From the NCBI GenBank assembly GCA_030590945.1, contig JAUVBY010000004.1, positions 1 through 59,605 on the forward strand: a stretch of DNA of 59,605 nt, written 5' to 3'. The position numbers were made by a program, and so were the translations under genes. Source of the stretch: Gammaproteobacteria bacterium. Its GTDB lineage: Bacteria > Pseudomonadota > Gammaproteobacteria > Arenicellales > Poriferihabitantaceae. The notes under the pieces are model-generated. The model saw only the letters and a program-made list of their open reading frames with translations. It searched no databases and was not told the origin of the DNA. Shown piece after piece: positions 1 to 7,062 of the stretch (positions are counted from its first letter, which is position 1; each line of letters starts with the position of its first letter).

Positions 1-237
1 ATAATAACCTTCAGTGGTACCGCAATTGGTGATCGTGATTGGGGTGGTAGTGGCGCTATAGCGGCCGATGGCACCTTTTCTTTCAATGTTGTATTTACTC
101 GACCTGACAGACCCGCCGTGAATGAAACGATTTCTGGTACTGTTAGTGCTGATTGCCTCAGTATTTTCGGTTCACTGACAGATTGGGGAGATTTCAACGG
201 CGACATTGTGACTTCTAAAGAGCAGTGCCCTATTTGA
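1..237 (+). CDS. 3' end of an exported or surface-type protein (partial)
   Basis: An open frame runs from the first base to a TGA at 235-237, so this is the last 78 codons of a gene that begins outside the window. The residues are rich in Gly, Ser, Thr and Asp, with only two Cys near the end (DCLSIFG and EQCPI), which suits a secreted beta-rich domain. It resembles the C-terminal part of the Tat-signal protein at 6525 in layout (a GT-rich strand, then Cys, Ser, Ile, Gly) and in having an almost identical terminator just downstream. I infer that they are distant paralogues; the function is unknown. Confidence 0.6.
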   Translation: MITFSGTAIGDRDWGGSGAIAADGTFSFNVVFTRPDRPAVNETISGTVSADCLSIFGSLTDWGDFNGDIVTSKEQCPI

Positions 238-271
238 TATAATTTGAGTTTCCGGGTAAAACAGCATTAAA

Positions 272-299
272 GTAAGCCGCCTACCGAGGCGGTTTTTTA
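272..299 (+). terminator. Rho-independent terminator of the partial gene; 5' exon of the group II intron
   Basis: GCCGCCT and AGGCGGT form a short GC-rich hairpin with loop ACCG, followed by a run of six T. It lies 35 bases after the stop of the partial gene. The group II intron begins directly after it, matching the known habit of bacterial class C introns of inserting downstream of terminator hairpins. A near-identical terminator lies at 7036-7062. Confidence 0.85.
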
Positions 300-302
300 T
301 TG

Positions 303-954
303 GTGCGCCAGGCATGGCGCGTAGTGCCATAACTGGCGCTGTTCCGAACCACGTGGTGGTGTTCGGATGACTTGGAGGTGAAAGTCCTCTATCGGCCCGA
401 CAAGGGGAACGATTAGCCGGTCGGCAAGGGTGTCCATCGTGAGGTGGAATCTGAAGGAAGCCGCAGGCAAAACACTGGCTCGACGAACAGAAATCGCATA
501 TGAGGCGGTCGCAGTGGGTAAGAAGGCCAATATCTTCAAAGCCCGATACTTGTACGGAAACTGCGGACGTAGATGCGGGGGGCATAAGTGTGAAAGTCAC
601 GTGCATTACCCTGGGAGGTCAGCGCTCTTGCCACAGGCTACCGGCATCGTGAGATGTTGGAATGAGAGTACAGAAGTCAGCAGAGGCCATATTAGGTTTG
701 TCACCACAAACTGAAGGGCTGAACTTGTAAATGATGTTAAGTAAACGATCTCTGATTATTTAGAACAGATGCTCGAAAGAGGCCTTTAAACCCGTAAGAA
801 GTGGAAGACAGTATCTGAAGCTTGGGTTGGGTGTTTATTGAATGTCAGGCGACGTATTACAATGACAACTGATTTTGCAGGAACCGCCGTGGTACGGAAC
901 CGTGTGCCCGGTGGTGTGAGAGGACGGCGGGAGTAATCCTGCCTCCTACTCGAT
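303..954 (+). mobile_element. ORF-less group II intron
   Basis: The element starts with the group II 5' consensus GTGCG at 303 and ends CTCGAT at 954. Near its 3' end is a domain V-like hairpin of about 33 nt (883-915) whose arms ACCGCCG and CGGTGGT pair. A domain VI hairpin (918-950) follows, with arms GAGG/CCTC and GCGGG/CCTGC and an unpaired A in CTACT before the end. The 5' part has the GGAGGTGAAAGTCCTC hairpin and the GAGAGTACAGAAGTCAGCAGAGGCC-type leader usual just before an intron-encoded reverse transcriptase. No reverse transcriptase gene is present: only a short open trace (TIS-DYLEQMLERGL, about 745-789) lies between leader and domain V. Both boundaries are supported by the intron-free sequence at 7036-7080. 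It is probably non-autonomous and can move only if a reverse transcriptase acts in trans. Confidence 0.85.
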
Positions 955-1308
955 CCCAAAATGTCCGTATATGGACTCCTCCTCGCTTGCAAGCAATCTG
1001 TATACTGACGATTAAGTACGTTGATTAAATAATGGGCATTCAAAATGCCAGTAAAAAATGGACCATGCCGACACAGCCTCAGCCTTTTCATGACGTCATT
1101 TGAATCAAATGTCTGGCTCAATGGGGCTATCTATATGGCAACAATTTCTGAGATAAACCGGTAAGGCTATATGCAGGCTGAAAATCCTGTCGGGATCTGT
1201 GGGTAAAATTCACCTAATTAAAGCACTGCGGCATTATGCCGCTTTTCTGGATTTATGCTGCTCAATATAATTAATATTTTATTAACTACTTATTGAAGAG
1301 GTTTTATC
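955..1308. other. Gene-free spacer with a short palindrome
   Basis: This is the 3' exon side of the intron, beginning CCCAAAATGTCCG as in the repeat at 7066-7078. I see no convincing gene. A perfect palindrome GCGGCATTATGCCGC at 1228-1242 is followed by TTTT and may be a weak terminator; the same core recurs at 24599-24615. Confidence 0.5.
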
Positions 1309-1773
1309 ATGATCAACAGCCGAAAATCCCGTATCACGCTATTCTCAGCCTTTATATTTTTATTTTTCAGCGCCTTTTCAGTTGCACAGGCTGAAGATGC
1401 AAAAGGAGGTTTGTTTGTAAATTTAACCACTGATGACACCTGGGCTGCCACCAAAGCCATTATGTTTGCGCATCAAAAAGTCTTGAAAACGGGGCATAAA
1501 CCGGTGGCAATCTGGTTGAATGTGCGAGGCATCTATCTTGCCGATAAAAAGCGGGCTTCTCACGTACATGGCTTGATGCGCGAGAAGAATTTATCGATCC
1601 AAGATATGTTGGTAGCGTTTATGAAGGACGGTGGGATCGTGATCGCCTGTGGCGCTTGTTCTAAGGCGGCCGGCTTAAATAAAGATGATTTCATTGATGG
1701 AATACAAATGGGCAACCCGGAACTTGTGAATGGCCTGTTGTTCGATCCAGCGGTTAAAACGCTAGCTTGGTAA
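1309..1773 (+). CDS. Exported DsrE/DsrF-like family protein
   Basis: The 154-residue protein begins with a signal peptide (about residues 1-28, hydrophobic FSAFIFLFFSAFSV, cleavage after AQA). A DsrE-type fold follows: strand GLFVNLT, helix WAATKAIMFAHQKVL, then a strand ending in VIACGACSKAAGL with Cys114 and Cys117. DsrE-family proteins handle sulfane sulfur through a conserved Cys, although that role is known mainly for cytoplasmic members, so a periplasmic sulfur-carrier role here is inference. The ATG follows AGAGG at good distance. The gene stands alone. Confidence 0.75.
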   Translation: MINSRKSRITLFSAFIFLFFSAFSVAQAEDAKGGLFVNLTTDDTWAATKAIMFAHQKVLKTGHKPVAIWLNVRGIYLADKKRASHVHGLMREKNLSIQDMLVAFMKDGGIVIACGACSKAAGLNKDDFIDGIQMGNPELVNGLLFDPAVKTLAW

Positions 1774-2169
1774 ATAACAGACATCCTTGCTTCACCGTGT
1801 TCCTGACTCGCCATGCACTTGAGCCGACTGAAGCAGGGATAGTTTTTATCTGGGGAAGTGCTTATTAAAACTGGCAAATCTCCTATATAACTAACTCATA
1901 CGTTTTAACTAGTGTTTACGATGGGGAAGCCGCCTCCTAAGCGGCGGGCCGGACGCTCGAATCGTCTCCATGCCAATCAGATCGGCCTAAATTGATCACT
2001 GTCCGCTTTAGAGAGCTTCCAGCGAAGGCCGAAAGTCGCCTCTCGATAAGTTTTCTTGAAAGGCGGCTTAGGGCTGAGCAGTCGTTTTGGCGCGCATCGA
2101 TACTTCTTTATTGCGGGAAAAATGGTGTTTATACTTCCTGTACTCTCTAACATATAAAGGTGTTGAATA
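1774..2169. other. Gene-free spacer
   Basis: I see no gene here. A GC-rich hairpin (CCGC TCCTAAG-type loop GCGG, 1930-1944) lies about 150 bases after the DsrE-like gene and lacks a T run. A stretch near 2000-2080 (CTGTCCGCTTT, then AGCGAAGGCCGAAAGTCG) is of the kind of decayed intergenic repeat also suggested by the AAAATGTCCG motifs elsewhere in this zone. Confidence 0.4.
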
Positions 2170-3066
2170 GTGGAATCGCTATGGGTGTTTGCTGCGCTTG
2201 GCACGGCTACATGCTTTGCGGTAACAAGTTTGCTTGCCTACAATGCAGCTCGCGCCCTGGGGGTCGTCGTGTTTAGTTTTGTTAGAATGGCTATAGTGGC
2301 AATCGGTTTCGCGGCATACACGTTGATATCGGGTTTTGATACAACGATGCAAGTTTCCGATATCAGATTACTCGTCATATCCGGCGTTTTAGGCATGTTT
2401 TTTGCGGACACATTTCGATATTCATCGCTCATACGTATCGGTCCACAGCTTCAAGCGCTGCTAAATACGACAACTGCGCCCTTCGCATTGCTATTGGGCT
2501 TCCTGATCCTTGGTCAAGTCGTTAGCGGGCTGTCGCTAGTTGGCGTTAGTGTCGTCTTTGCGGGAATATTGTTGGTTATCGTTTCGCGTGACCCATCAGC
2601 ACTTGGTCGATTTTCGGGCGATAAGGATGGCATAGTGCCAGGGGTGCTATTTAGTATAGCATCGGCACTTATGCAGGCTGGCAGCCTTCTGATCGCAGCG
2701 CCTGTGATGCTACAGGGCATAGACCCCATTTCTGCCATGGTCGTGAGATCGGCAGCAGGTGCAGGCAGCCTATTGTTGCCCGCCCTGATCTCCAAGAAAA
2801 GCAGGGACAAAATCCGAACCATGAACCTTACCGTTGCACGACAAATCCTCCTGGTCGCGGTGATTGGCCCAGGTCTTGGAATGACCTTGCAACTCTATGC
2901 ACTCGCTACCGGGCCCGTTGGCATTGTGTCTACTCTGTCTTCGACAACACCTCTTATTATCTTGCCGTTGCTCTGGGTTATCGGCAAATCCCGACCGGGT
3001 TTGTTTTCATGGCTTGGGGCGCTCACCGGAATCCTGGGTGTTTGGCTGATCGTCAGCACAGGCTGA
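2170..3066 (+). CDS. DMT-superfamily (EamA) transporter
   Basis: The 298-residue protein has about ten hydrophobic helices in two similar halves, as in EamA/RhaT-type drug/metabolite transporters of the inner membrane. The C-terminal half carries the usual pattern (ATGPVGIVSTLSSTTPLIILPLL, then a Gly-rich last helix GALTGILGVWLIV). The substrate cannot be told. The start is GTG, preceded by AAAGGTG. A standalone gene with no obvious partner. Confidence 0.8.
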   Translation: MESLWVFAALGTATCFAVTSLLAYNAARALGVVVFSFVRMAIVAIGFAAYTLISGFDTTMQVSDIRLLVISGVLGMFFADTFRYSSLIRIGPQLQALLNTTTAPFALLLGFLILGQVVSGLSLVGVSVVFAGILLVIVSRDPSALGRFSGDKDGIVPGVLFSIASALMQAGSLLIAAPVMLQGIDPISAMVVRSAAGAGSLLLPALISKKSRDKIRTMNLTVARQILLVAVIGPGLGMTLQLYALATGPVGIVSTLSSTTPLIILPLLWVIGKSRPGLFSWLGALTGILGVWLIVSTG

Positions 3067-3236
3067 GTTTGTGGTTACGTACGGCGTCATCACAGATTTG
3101 GGCAAGCGCTGTCCTGCGTTCTGATTGAGCGGCTGCTTTGGTAAAAGGGAGAATGCAGGGTAGATTGCTGTGCCGCGTCAGACAATAACCGGCCTAAAAG
3201 AGATATCCGTTGCCACGGTGTAATCTAGGTCCAAAT

Positions 3237-3338
3237 ATGAGCAAACTGCTAATACTATCTCGCAAAATCGTTCAATGCGTCCATGCGGGGAATGATATTA
3301 AATTGACTATTCTGTCTGTTCAGGGGTTGGGTGTCTGA
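3237..3338 (+). pseudogene. Truncated CsrA-like ORF
   Basis: A 33-codon ORF starts at ATG after an AGGT ribosome-site match. Its residues 4-30 align without gaps to the first 27 residues of CsrA/RsmA: LLILSRKI for MLILTRRV, AGNDIKLTILSVQG for IGDEVTVTVLGVKG. About 9 of 27 residues are identical and most others are conservative. The chain stops a few residues later (LGV then TGA), before the RNA-binding and C-terminal part of CsrA. I read it as a decayed or truncated copy of the RNA-binding regulator; a functional mini-protein is less likely. Confidence 0.5.
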
Positions 3339-3364
3339 AATCGCTCATTGGATTTATCAGTTGA

Positions 3365-3661
3365 TCAATGGTTTTCAGCTTCAATATAGCGACCATAATT
3401 TGTAATATGATCATTTAAATTATCGACAAGCATCGCCCTAAATTGTTCTGTAAAATATTGTATCGCTTCATCTTTGTCTTTCTTCATATCTTCTACGCCG
3501 TCAGACATTGAGGCAACAATAAATGAACTATATCTTGCCCCTGCATACAGTAATGAAGCATTTACTTTTTCATGGGTCTCATCGCTACTTTGTTCGTTGG
3601 CAAGGTGGATAAATTGATCAGCCCTTCCACGAAATGCTTTATCGTTAATTTCATCGCTCAT
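3365..3661 (-). CDS. DUF3144 family protein
   Basis: The chosen ATG (3659-3661) has GGAA seven to eight bases upstream; a TTG four codons earlier is possible. The product of about 98 residues matches the DUF3144 pattern: RADQFIHLANEQ, then VNASLLYAGARYSSFIVAS, then a charged stretch and AIQYFTEQFRAMLVDNLNDHI. It is probably a small soluble helical cytoplasmic protein of unknown role. It lies alone, convergent with the CsrA-like remnant. Confidence 0.75.
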   Translation of the reverse strand: MSDEINDKAFRGRADQFIHLANEQSSDETHEKVNASLLYAGARYSSFIVASMSDGVEDMKKDKDEAIQYFTEQFRAMLVDNLNDHITNYGRYIEAENH

Positions 3662-3843
3662 ATTTGATTCCAAATCATTTTATAAAACAGGTTATACCGT
3701 AGTAAATATCGGTTTTGTTTCCGCCCGCCCTTAAAAGGAAGTAGATTAAAATTCCAGTGCTACGTTATTACTTTAGAGAGCTGCACCAGGGCTGCTACCC
3801 GAAAGTCATTCAAACACAAAATACCGGTAAAATTGCACCCCAG

Positions 3844-3930
3844 TCAGGACCAGTCGGACAGTTTAACCTGATTACATAAGAGACGCAGTATTCTGGTGAT
3901 ATCTTCAGGGACATATATCTTGATCGGCAT
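3844..3930 (-). CDS. Tiny ORF with a strong ribosome site, unknown
   Basis: A 28-codon ORF (begins MPIKIYVPEDITRILRLL, ends LSDWS) has an AAGGAG six bases before its ATG. I do not recognise it. The strong ribosome site is the only sign of use. It may be the remains of a longer gene, since this spacer contains other decayed pieces. Confidence 0.25.
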   Translation of the reverse strand: MPIKIYVPEDITRILRLLCNQVKLSDWS

Positions 3931-4005
3931 TTTGATCTCCTTGGTCGGTTCAGTTTAAATCATTTACCATCTCGAAATGTAGAGCCGCTTTTGGGGGCAG
4001 GTCAC

Positions 4006-4034
4006 TTGACACAGATAATTTAACATTGTAGATT
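4006..4034 (+). promoter_or_regulatory. Sigma-70 type promoter for the lipoprotein gene
   Basis: A perfect TTGACA (4006-4011) is followed after 17 bases by TAGATT (4029-4034), four of six matches to the -10 consensus. It lies about 65 bases before the start codon at 4100. Confidence 0.45.
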
Positions 4035-4099
4035 AAGTGTGTCGCCTAAATAACGAATATTTAAGGTAAAAAAATAATATTAGAGTGTGGGATTAGTAA

Positions 4100-4681
4100 A
4101 TGATCAAAAACCTGACTATATCTTTAGTCGCAATTTGTACGCTGACCGGCTGTGAAGACTGGTGGGAAGGCTTATCAAGCACTGGCGGAGGCTCTGAAAA
4201 GCCAGTTCCTACGCAGGTAGTTAGTTTATCGACCGACACAACATCAAATATTACGCCTGACGCGCTAACGGGTAGTGCCAGCGATACATCCACCCCGAAC
4301 ACTAGTAACGATACCAAAGATGTTGCAGCTAATGCCAAGCCCACGGATGCCCCGATTGAAGCCGCGAGCGCTGAATCGAAGGACGCTTTGGATAAATGCG
4401 TGATCGGTAGATACGCTTTTATTACTACGCGCGATAATAAAACGCACTTCGACGCTCATTTCGAGGCAGGTGGTCATATACGCTATAACCTGAAAGACGG
4501 GCCGAGCGGTAAGTGGTCGCTAGATGGTGACAATATGGATGTTTATGGGCCTCTCAAGATGCCTGGAAAAAAGTACACCACGCTGCATATGGTCGTTTCC
4601 AGGCGAGCATCGGATTGCAAAGTTTTGGAGTTCCTGGGTAAGTCACCAGGCGGGCAGAGCCTGGCAGGAAGGCGAATGTAA
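4100..4681 (+). CDS. Lipoprotein of unknown function
   Basis: The 193-residue product starts with a lipoprotein signal (MIKNLTISLVAICTLTGC, lipobox LTGC with Cys18). A low-complexity Ser/Thr/Asp/Ala linker (about residues 35-95) separates it from a compact C-terminal domain of about 90 residues beginning LDKCVIGRYAF and ending with a SDCK stretch. That domain reads like a small beta-sheet lipocalin-like fold (GHIRYNLKDGPSGKWSLDGDNM), but I cannot name the family. A membrane-anchored protein with a flexible tether is the most that can be said. Confidence 0.65.
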   Translation: MIKNLTISLVAICTLTGCEDWWEGLSSTGGGSEKPVPTQVVSLSTDTTSNITPDALTGSASDTSTPNTSNDTKDVAANAKPTDAPIEAASAESKDALDKCVIGRYAFITTRDNKTHFDAHFEAGGHIRYNLKDGPSGKWSLDGDNMDVYGPLKMPGKKYTTLHMVVSRRASDCKVLEFLGKSPGGQSLAGRRM

Positions 4682-4998
4682 TTTCGCGACTATAAATCGC
4701 AGATATGGCTGCGTGATCGCAATATGTTTAGAATAATTGTTAGTGAGCCACTTACCGGACTTCGCCTAAAACCGTAGACACCAAGAGTAATTTTAAGCCC
4801 GCTATATGGACTATATTAAGGCCATTTTATTTATAGGGGTAGCCACCTACCTGTAAGCTATTGTTGATTCTGTAACATGCCTGCCGCGTGCTTTACAATG
4901 AACCAAAAAGAATACACACCTCGCCACCACTGACTTTGCGCCTGAAACAGCCTTCCAAAATGACTGTTACTCGCTCGAACTGGTCATTTCGTACAATC
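4682..4998. other. Gene-free spacer before the cassette boundary
   Basis: I see no gene on either strand. The stretch ends at the attC-like site whose cassette boundary lies at 5005. Confidence 0.4.
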
Positions 4999-5057
4999 GC
5001 CTAACGTCTGCCTCAGACGCGCCATTTTTTGGCGCCGCTCTGGGGCAATTGTTATGT
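4999..5057 (-). repeat. attC site (integron recombination site), 59 bp
   Basis: On the minus strand the site runs from an R'' box ACATAAC (5057-5051) to an R' core GTTAGGC (5005-4999), a perfect GTTRRRY. Between them two imperfectly complementary arms fold on each other: GCCCCAGAGCGGCGCC and GGCGCGTCTGAGGC, with loop AAAAAAT. This architecture of imperfect palindrome between R'' and R' is that of integron attC sites. The R'' box is the complement of GTTATGT, and exactly GTTATGT occurs at 5275-5269 upstream of the small gene, as expected of the two ends of one cassette. Confidence 0.75.
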
Positions 5058-5274
5058 TCTTGCATCTAAAAGAGTGCTTTCTAAATGTGTGATTCAGAAA
5101 TCATAGTTACCTTTTATTGGCTTTCTTTTCCCTTTTTTCATTACGCTTTTCTTTCAATGTTTTTTCAGGTTTCTTTTTATCTGTTTTTTGTGCATCTCGA
5201 CCTTTAGCCATAATTCTCTCCTTACTATTTGTTAATTATTAAACGCCTTTAACTAGATTGTATCTAGAACATAA
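5005..5274 (-). mobile_element. Solitary integron gene cassette (270 bp)
   Basis: If recombination cuts G/TT in the core sites, the cassette runs on the minus strand from TTATGT at 5274 to the G of GTTAGGC at 5005. It contains one small gene (5107-5211) in the usual orientation, reading towards its attC. A perfect inverted repeat CTAGAT-TGT-ATCTAG lies at 5253-5267 near its leading end. No integrase gene and no second attC are visible in the window, so it would be a lone cassette, inserted at a secondary site or left from a lost array. Confidence 0.6.
5107..5211 (-). CDS. 34-residue lysine-rich cassette protein
   Basis: The ORF starts with MAKGRDAQKTDKKKPEKT and continues with a KEKRNEKREKK-type tail; more than half of its residues are Lys, Arg, Glu or Asp. 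GGAG lies six bases before the ATG, a strong ribosome site. It is the only gene inside the proposed cassette. The high charge suggests an unstructured or helical nucleic-acid-associated peptide, but the function is unknown. Confidence 0.6.
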   Translation of the reverse strand: MAKGRDAQKTDKKKPEKTLKEKRNEKREKKANKR

Positions 5275-5280
5275 CAACTA

Positions 5281-5305
5281 TTATACACCTTGGTAAGGTG
5301 TATAA
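5281..5305. repeat. Perfect 11-bp inverted repeat
   Basis: TTATACACCTT and AAGGTGTATAA flank a GGT spacer. It lies next to the leading edge of the integron cassette and overlaps the end of a doubtful minus-strand ORF. It may be a hairpin or a protein-binding site. Confidence 0.6.
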
Positions 5306-5481
5306 AACTTATTTGAAATGCGTGCAATGTCACGGGGAAAATCGAAAAATAAATCTGGATCAATGACAGCTAATCGCCTTGAGTTCAATCGATCAACGCA
5401 ATACTTTATCAAACAAAAATCGTTCTCATTAGTCTTAACTGCTGGATGTTTGCCTATGAGAACAGGCTTTATATTCAGCAT
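5281..5481 (-). CDS. Possible small protein, unknown
   Basis: A 66-codon ORF (MLNIKPVLIGKHPAVK to the end FYTPYQGV) lies between the cassette and the DUF2892 gene. I do not recognise it, and the ribosome site is weak. Its last codons fall in a perfect inverted repeat (TTATACACCTT, GGT, AAGGTGTATAA, 5281-5305), which could be a terminator stem or operator. It could equally be a chance ORF. Confidence 0.25.
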   Translation of the reverse strand: MLNIKPVLIGKHPAVKTNENDFCLIKYCVDRLNSRRLAVIDPDLFFDFPRDIARISNKFYTPYQGV

Positions 5482-5496
5482 TAAATAGTATATAAT
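5468..5496 (+). promoter_or_regulatory. Probable promoter of the DUF2892 gene
   Basis: A perfect TATAAT (5491-5496) lies 38 bases before the start codon at 5534, with a weak TTTATA -35 match (5468-5473) at 17-base spacing. Confidence 0.4.
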
Positions 5497-5533
5497 GCTA
5501 TTCTTATATGCATCCAAACACAGGAAAACTACC

Positions 5534-5749
5534 ATGTCTATAGAACGTACACTATTCGCATTTGGCGGCATCATGGTGATGCTTACATCACTTCTCGCTA
5601 TCTTTCACAACCCCAACTGGACCTGGTTTACTTTATTTGTAGGCTTTAACTGTTTTCAAAGCTCATTCACCGGATTCTGTCCGCCGGCATGGGCCATGAA
5701 AAAGTTTGGAATGAAATCAGAAGCAGAACTGGCCAGCACTAATAAATAA
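5534..5749 (+). CDS. DUF2892 / YgaP-like transmembrane protein
   Basis: The 71-residue product has two membrane helices joined by a short turn (residues about 7-25 and 30-45), followed by the family hallmark FNCFQSSFTGFCPPAWAMKKFG, which ends the membrane domain of YgaP-like proteins. In YgaP this domain is fused to a rhodanese; here it stands alone. The ATG at 5534 is preceded by AGGAAA; upstream in-frame codons lack a ribosome site. Confidence 0.8.
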   Translation: MSIERTLFAFGGIMVMLTSLLAIFHNPNWTWFTLFVGFNCFQSSFTGFCPPAWAMKKFGMKSEAELASTNK

Positions 5750-5810
5750 GCCCGGGCAGTTTATATGTAAATTTTCTGTTGTAGAAAAATAGAGTTTTTT
5801 GAAAAGATTA

Positions 5811-5975
5811 AGTGTCCCCCTTTTGCAAAGGGGGGGGCGAGGGCGATTATGAACAGTTAATGAACAGTTAATGAACAGTTAATGAACAGTTAATGAACAT
5901 TAGTGTAATTCAATATTGCTTATTCGATTCTAAATCTCCCCCAACCCCTTTTTGTCAAAGAGGGGAGCATTCGAG
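5811..5975. repeat. Composite inverted repeat with an internal tandem repeat
   Basis: Two copies of a C-rich palindromic unit lie in opposite orientation (about 5815-5848 and 5931-5972, the latter reading AATCTCCCCCAACCCC). Each contains its own hairpin (CCCCCTTTTGCAAAGGGGG and CCCC..CTTTGTCAAAG..GGGG). Between them are four exact copies of the 11-mer ATGAACAGTTA (5849-5892) and a fifth broken copy. This is an intergenic palindromic element of unknown role. Confidence 0.7.
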
Positions 5976-5990
5976 ATTGATTTGGCGGGT

Positions 5991-6092
5991 TTAGATTTTA
6001 TCCAGCTTACGTAAGCCATTTGGTAGCAGCTTCAGGTCTGCCATGCCCGCTACCAGTGCTTTGCCAAAACTCGCTTCTTCTTCATAGACCAT
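5991..6092 (-). pseudogene. Possible C-terminal fragment of a decayed gene
   Basis: On the minus strand a frame reads MVYEEEASFGKALVAGMA and ends LPNGLRKLDKI before a TAA, with an upstream stop after ten more codons. The composition is protein-like and resembles the tail of a longer enzyme, but I do not recognise the family and there is no ribosome site. It probably marks a deleted gene. Confidence 0.3.
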
Positions 6093-6524
6093 TTTGTAGT
6101 ACAGGCATAAAGGTGATGCAGTTACTGTAAGTTATTGTTTGTTAAATTATTATAGACATCTAAATATTGCTAGTTTATTCTCAAGGTGGAATGCTAGGTG
6201 GAATTAGTTATAAAAATCCACATAAACCAGTAAGAACAATTACTTCCTACTGCCTTTAAGACTGATTTTTATGAAACTGTATGACTAACCATTAAATACA
6301 TCCAGTTCTAACTGTATGCAACCTGTATGCCTATGGAGCCTGAAAATTATCTTTTTCACATAGCTTAATCTTAGGTGTTAATGCATCGCCCCTAAGGGTT
6401 CTAAAATGTCCGCTGCATACACCTTAGCCGACATTTTATTTCAGGGCATAGCTAGTTTCCCACTGTACTGGTAAGTAAACAGTAAATCACATAGACTTGT
6501 CGAAAAATTAACTAGGAAACAATA
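6093..6524. other. Spacer with one inverted repeat
   Basis: I see no gene. TAAAATGTCCGCT at 6402-6414 and AGCCGACATTTTA at 6426-6438 form an imperfect hairpin 85 bases before the Tat-protein gene. The left arm is the same motif that follows the terminators at 955-967 (3' exon of the intron) and 7068-7080. Confidence 0.45.
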
Positions 6525-7007
6525 ATGACCGACAAGAAATCAAACGATAGCAGACGTAAACTGCTCAAATCCATTGCTGCTGGGTCTGGTGCTGTGGTAG
6601 CAGGTAAGTCTCTCCCAGAGTCTTGGAGCAAGCCTGTAATCAACTCGATAGTGCTTCCGTCACACGCTGCATTAACAGACGGAGGGGATGCATCAACCAC
6701 GCCAGAAGCTACTACTACTCCAGAGTGTTGTCTTGTTGTCGGTACTTACTGTTTTTCAAATTTTTATGAAGGTGATGATTTAATTATATACGTAGCTGCT
6801 AGTGGAAAGATTACCTTCGACATAGATGGAGTCAGCGAATTTGGTACTACTATCTTATGCACGGGAGAAGATTTTTCTGCCGCTAATGGGGGTTACACAG
6901 TAAAAGGCCATATTGGCTGTAATGCAACATCTATAATCGGTACAATATCAGTTACAGATGGCCCTCCTAATATCCCATACGAAGCAAAACCTGAGAATTG
7001 TGGCTAA
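6525..7007 (+). CDS. Tat-signal exported protein, unknown function
   Basis: The 160-residue protein has a twin-arginine signal (SRRKLLK at residues 9-15, then a short hydrophobic stretch) followed by the SWSKPVINSIVLPSHA segment. The mature part has several Cys (ECC, TYC, LCTG, IGC, NCG) and a beta-rich composition. I infer a folded secreted or periplasmic domain with disulphides or a cofactor; no enzyme family is recognisable. AGGAAA precedes the ATG. A strong terminator follows. It is a likely distant paralogue of the partial gene at the window start. Confidence 0.7.
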   Translation: MTDKKSNDSRRKLLKSIAAGSGAVVAGKSLPESWSKPVINSIVLPSHAALTDGGDASTTPEATTTPECCLVVGTYCFSNFYEGDDLIIYVAASGKITFDIDGVSEFGTTILCTGEDFSAANGGYTVKGHIGCNATSIIGTISVTDGPPNIPYEAKPENCG

Positions 7008-7035
7008 CTAAGCTGAGATTCCTATTTAAAGATAT

Positions 7036-7062
7036 CAAGCCGCCTTCCGAGGCGGTTTTTTA
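7036..7062 (+). terminator. Terminator of the Tat-protein gene
   Basis: GCCGCCT and AGGCGGT with loop TCCG form a hairpin followed by six T. The sequence through and beyond it (TTTTTTATGGCCTAAAATGTCCG) matches, base for base in length, the two exons of the group II intron joined together. Confidence 0.85.

Noticed and set aside
172..606. A 144-codon minus-strand frame
   Set aside because: It spans a gene end, a terminator and the intron; there is no ribosome site and the composition is not protein-like.
430..714. A 94-codon frame on the plus strand inside the intron
   Set aside because: It covers the structured RNA leader of the group II intron; such frames are commonly mis-annotated as hypothetical proteins.
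4740..4830. IS3-like end (CCGTAGACACC) before the cassette
   Set aside because: The resemblance is short and no transposase or second end is present.
5849..5899. Possible CRISPR array
   Set aside because: The 11-mers are directly adjacent with no spacers; it is a simple tandem repeat.
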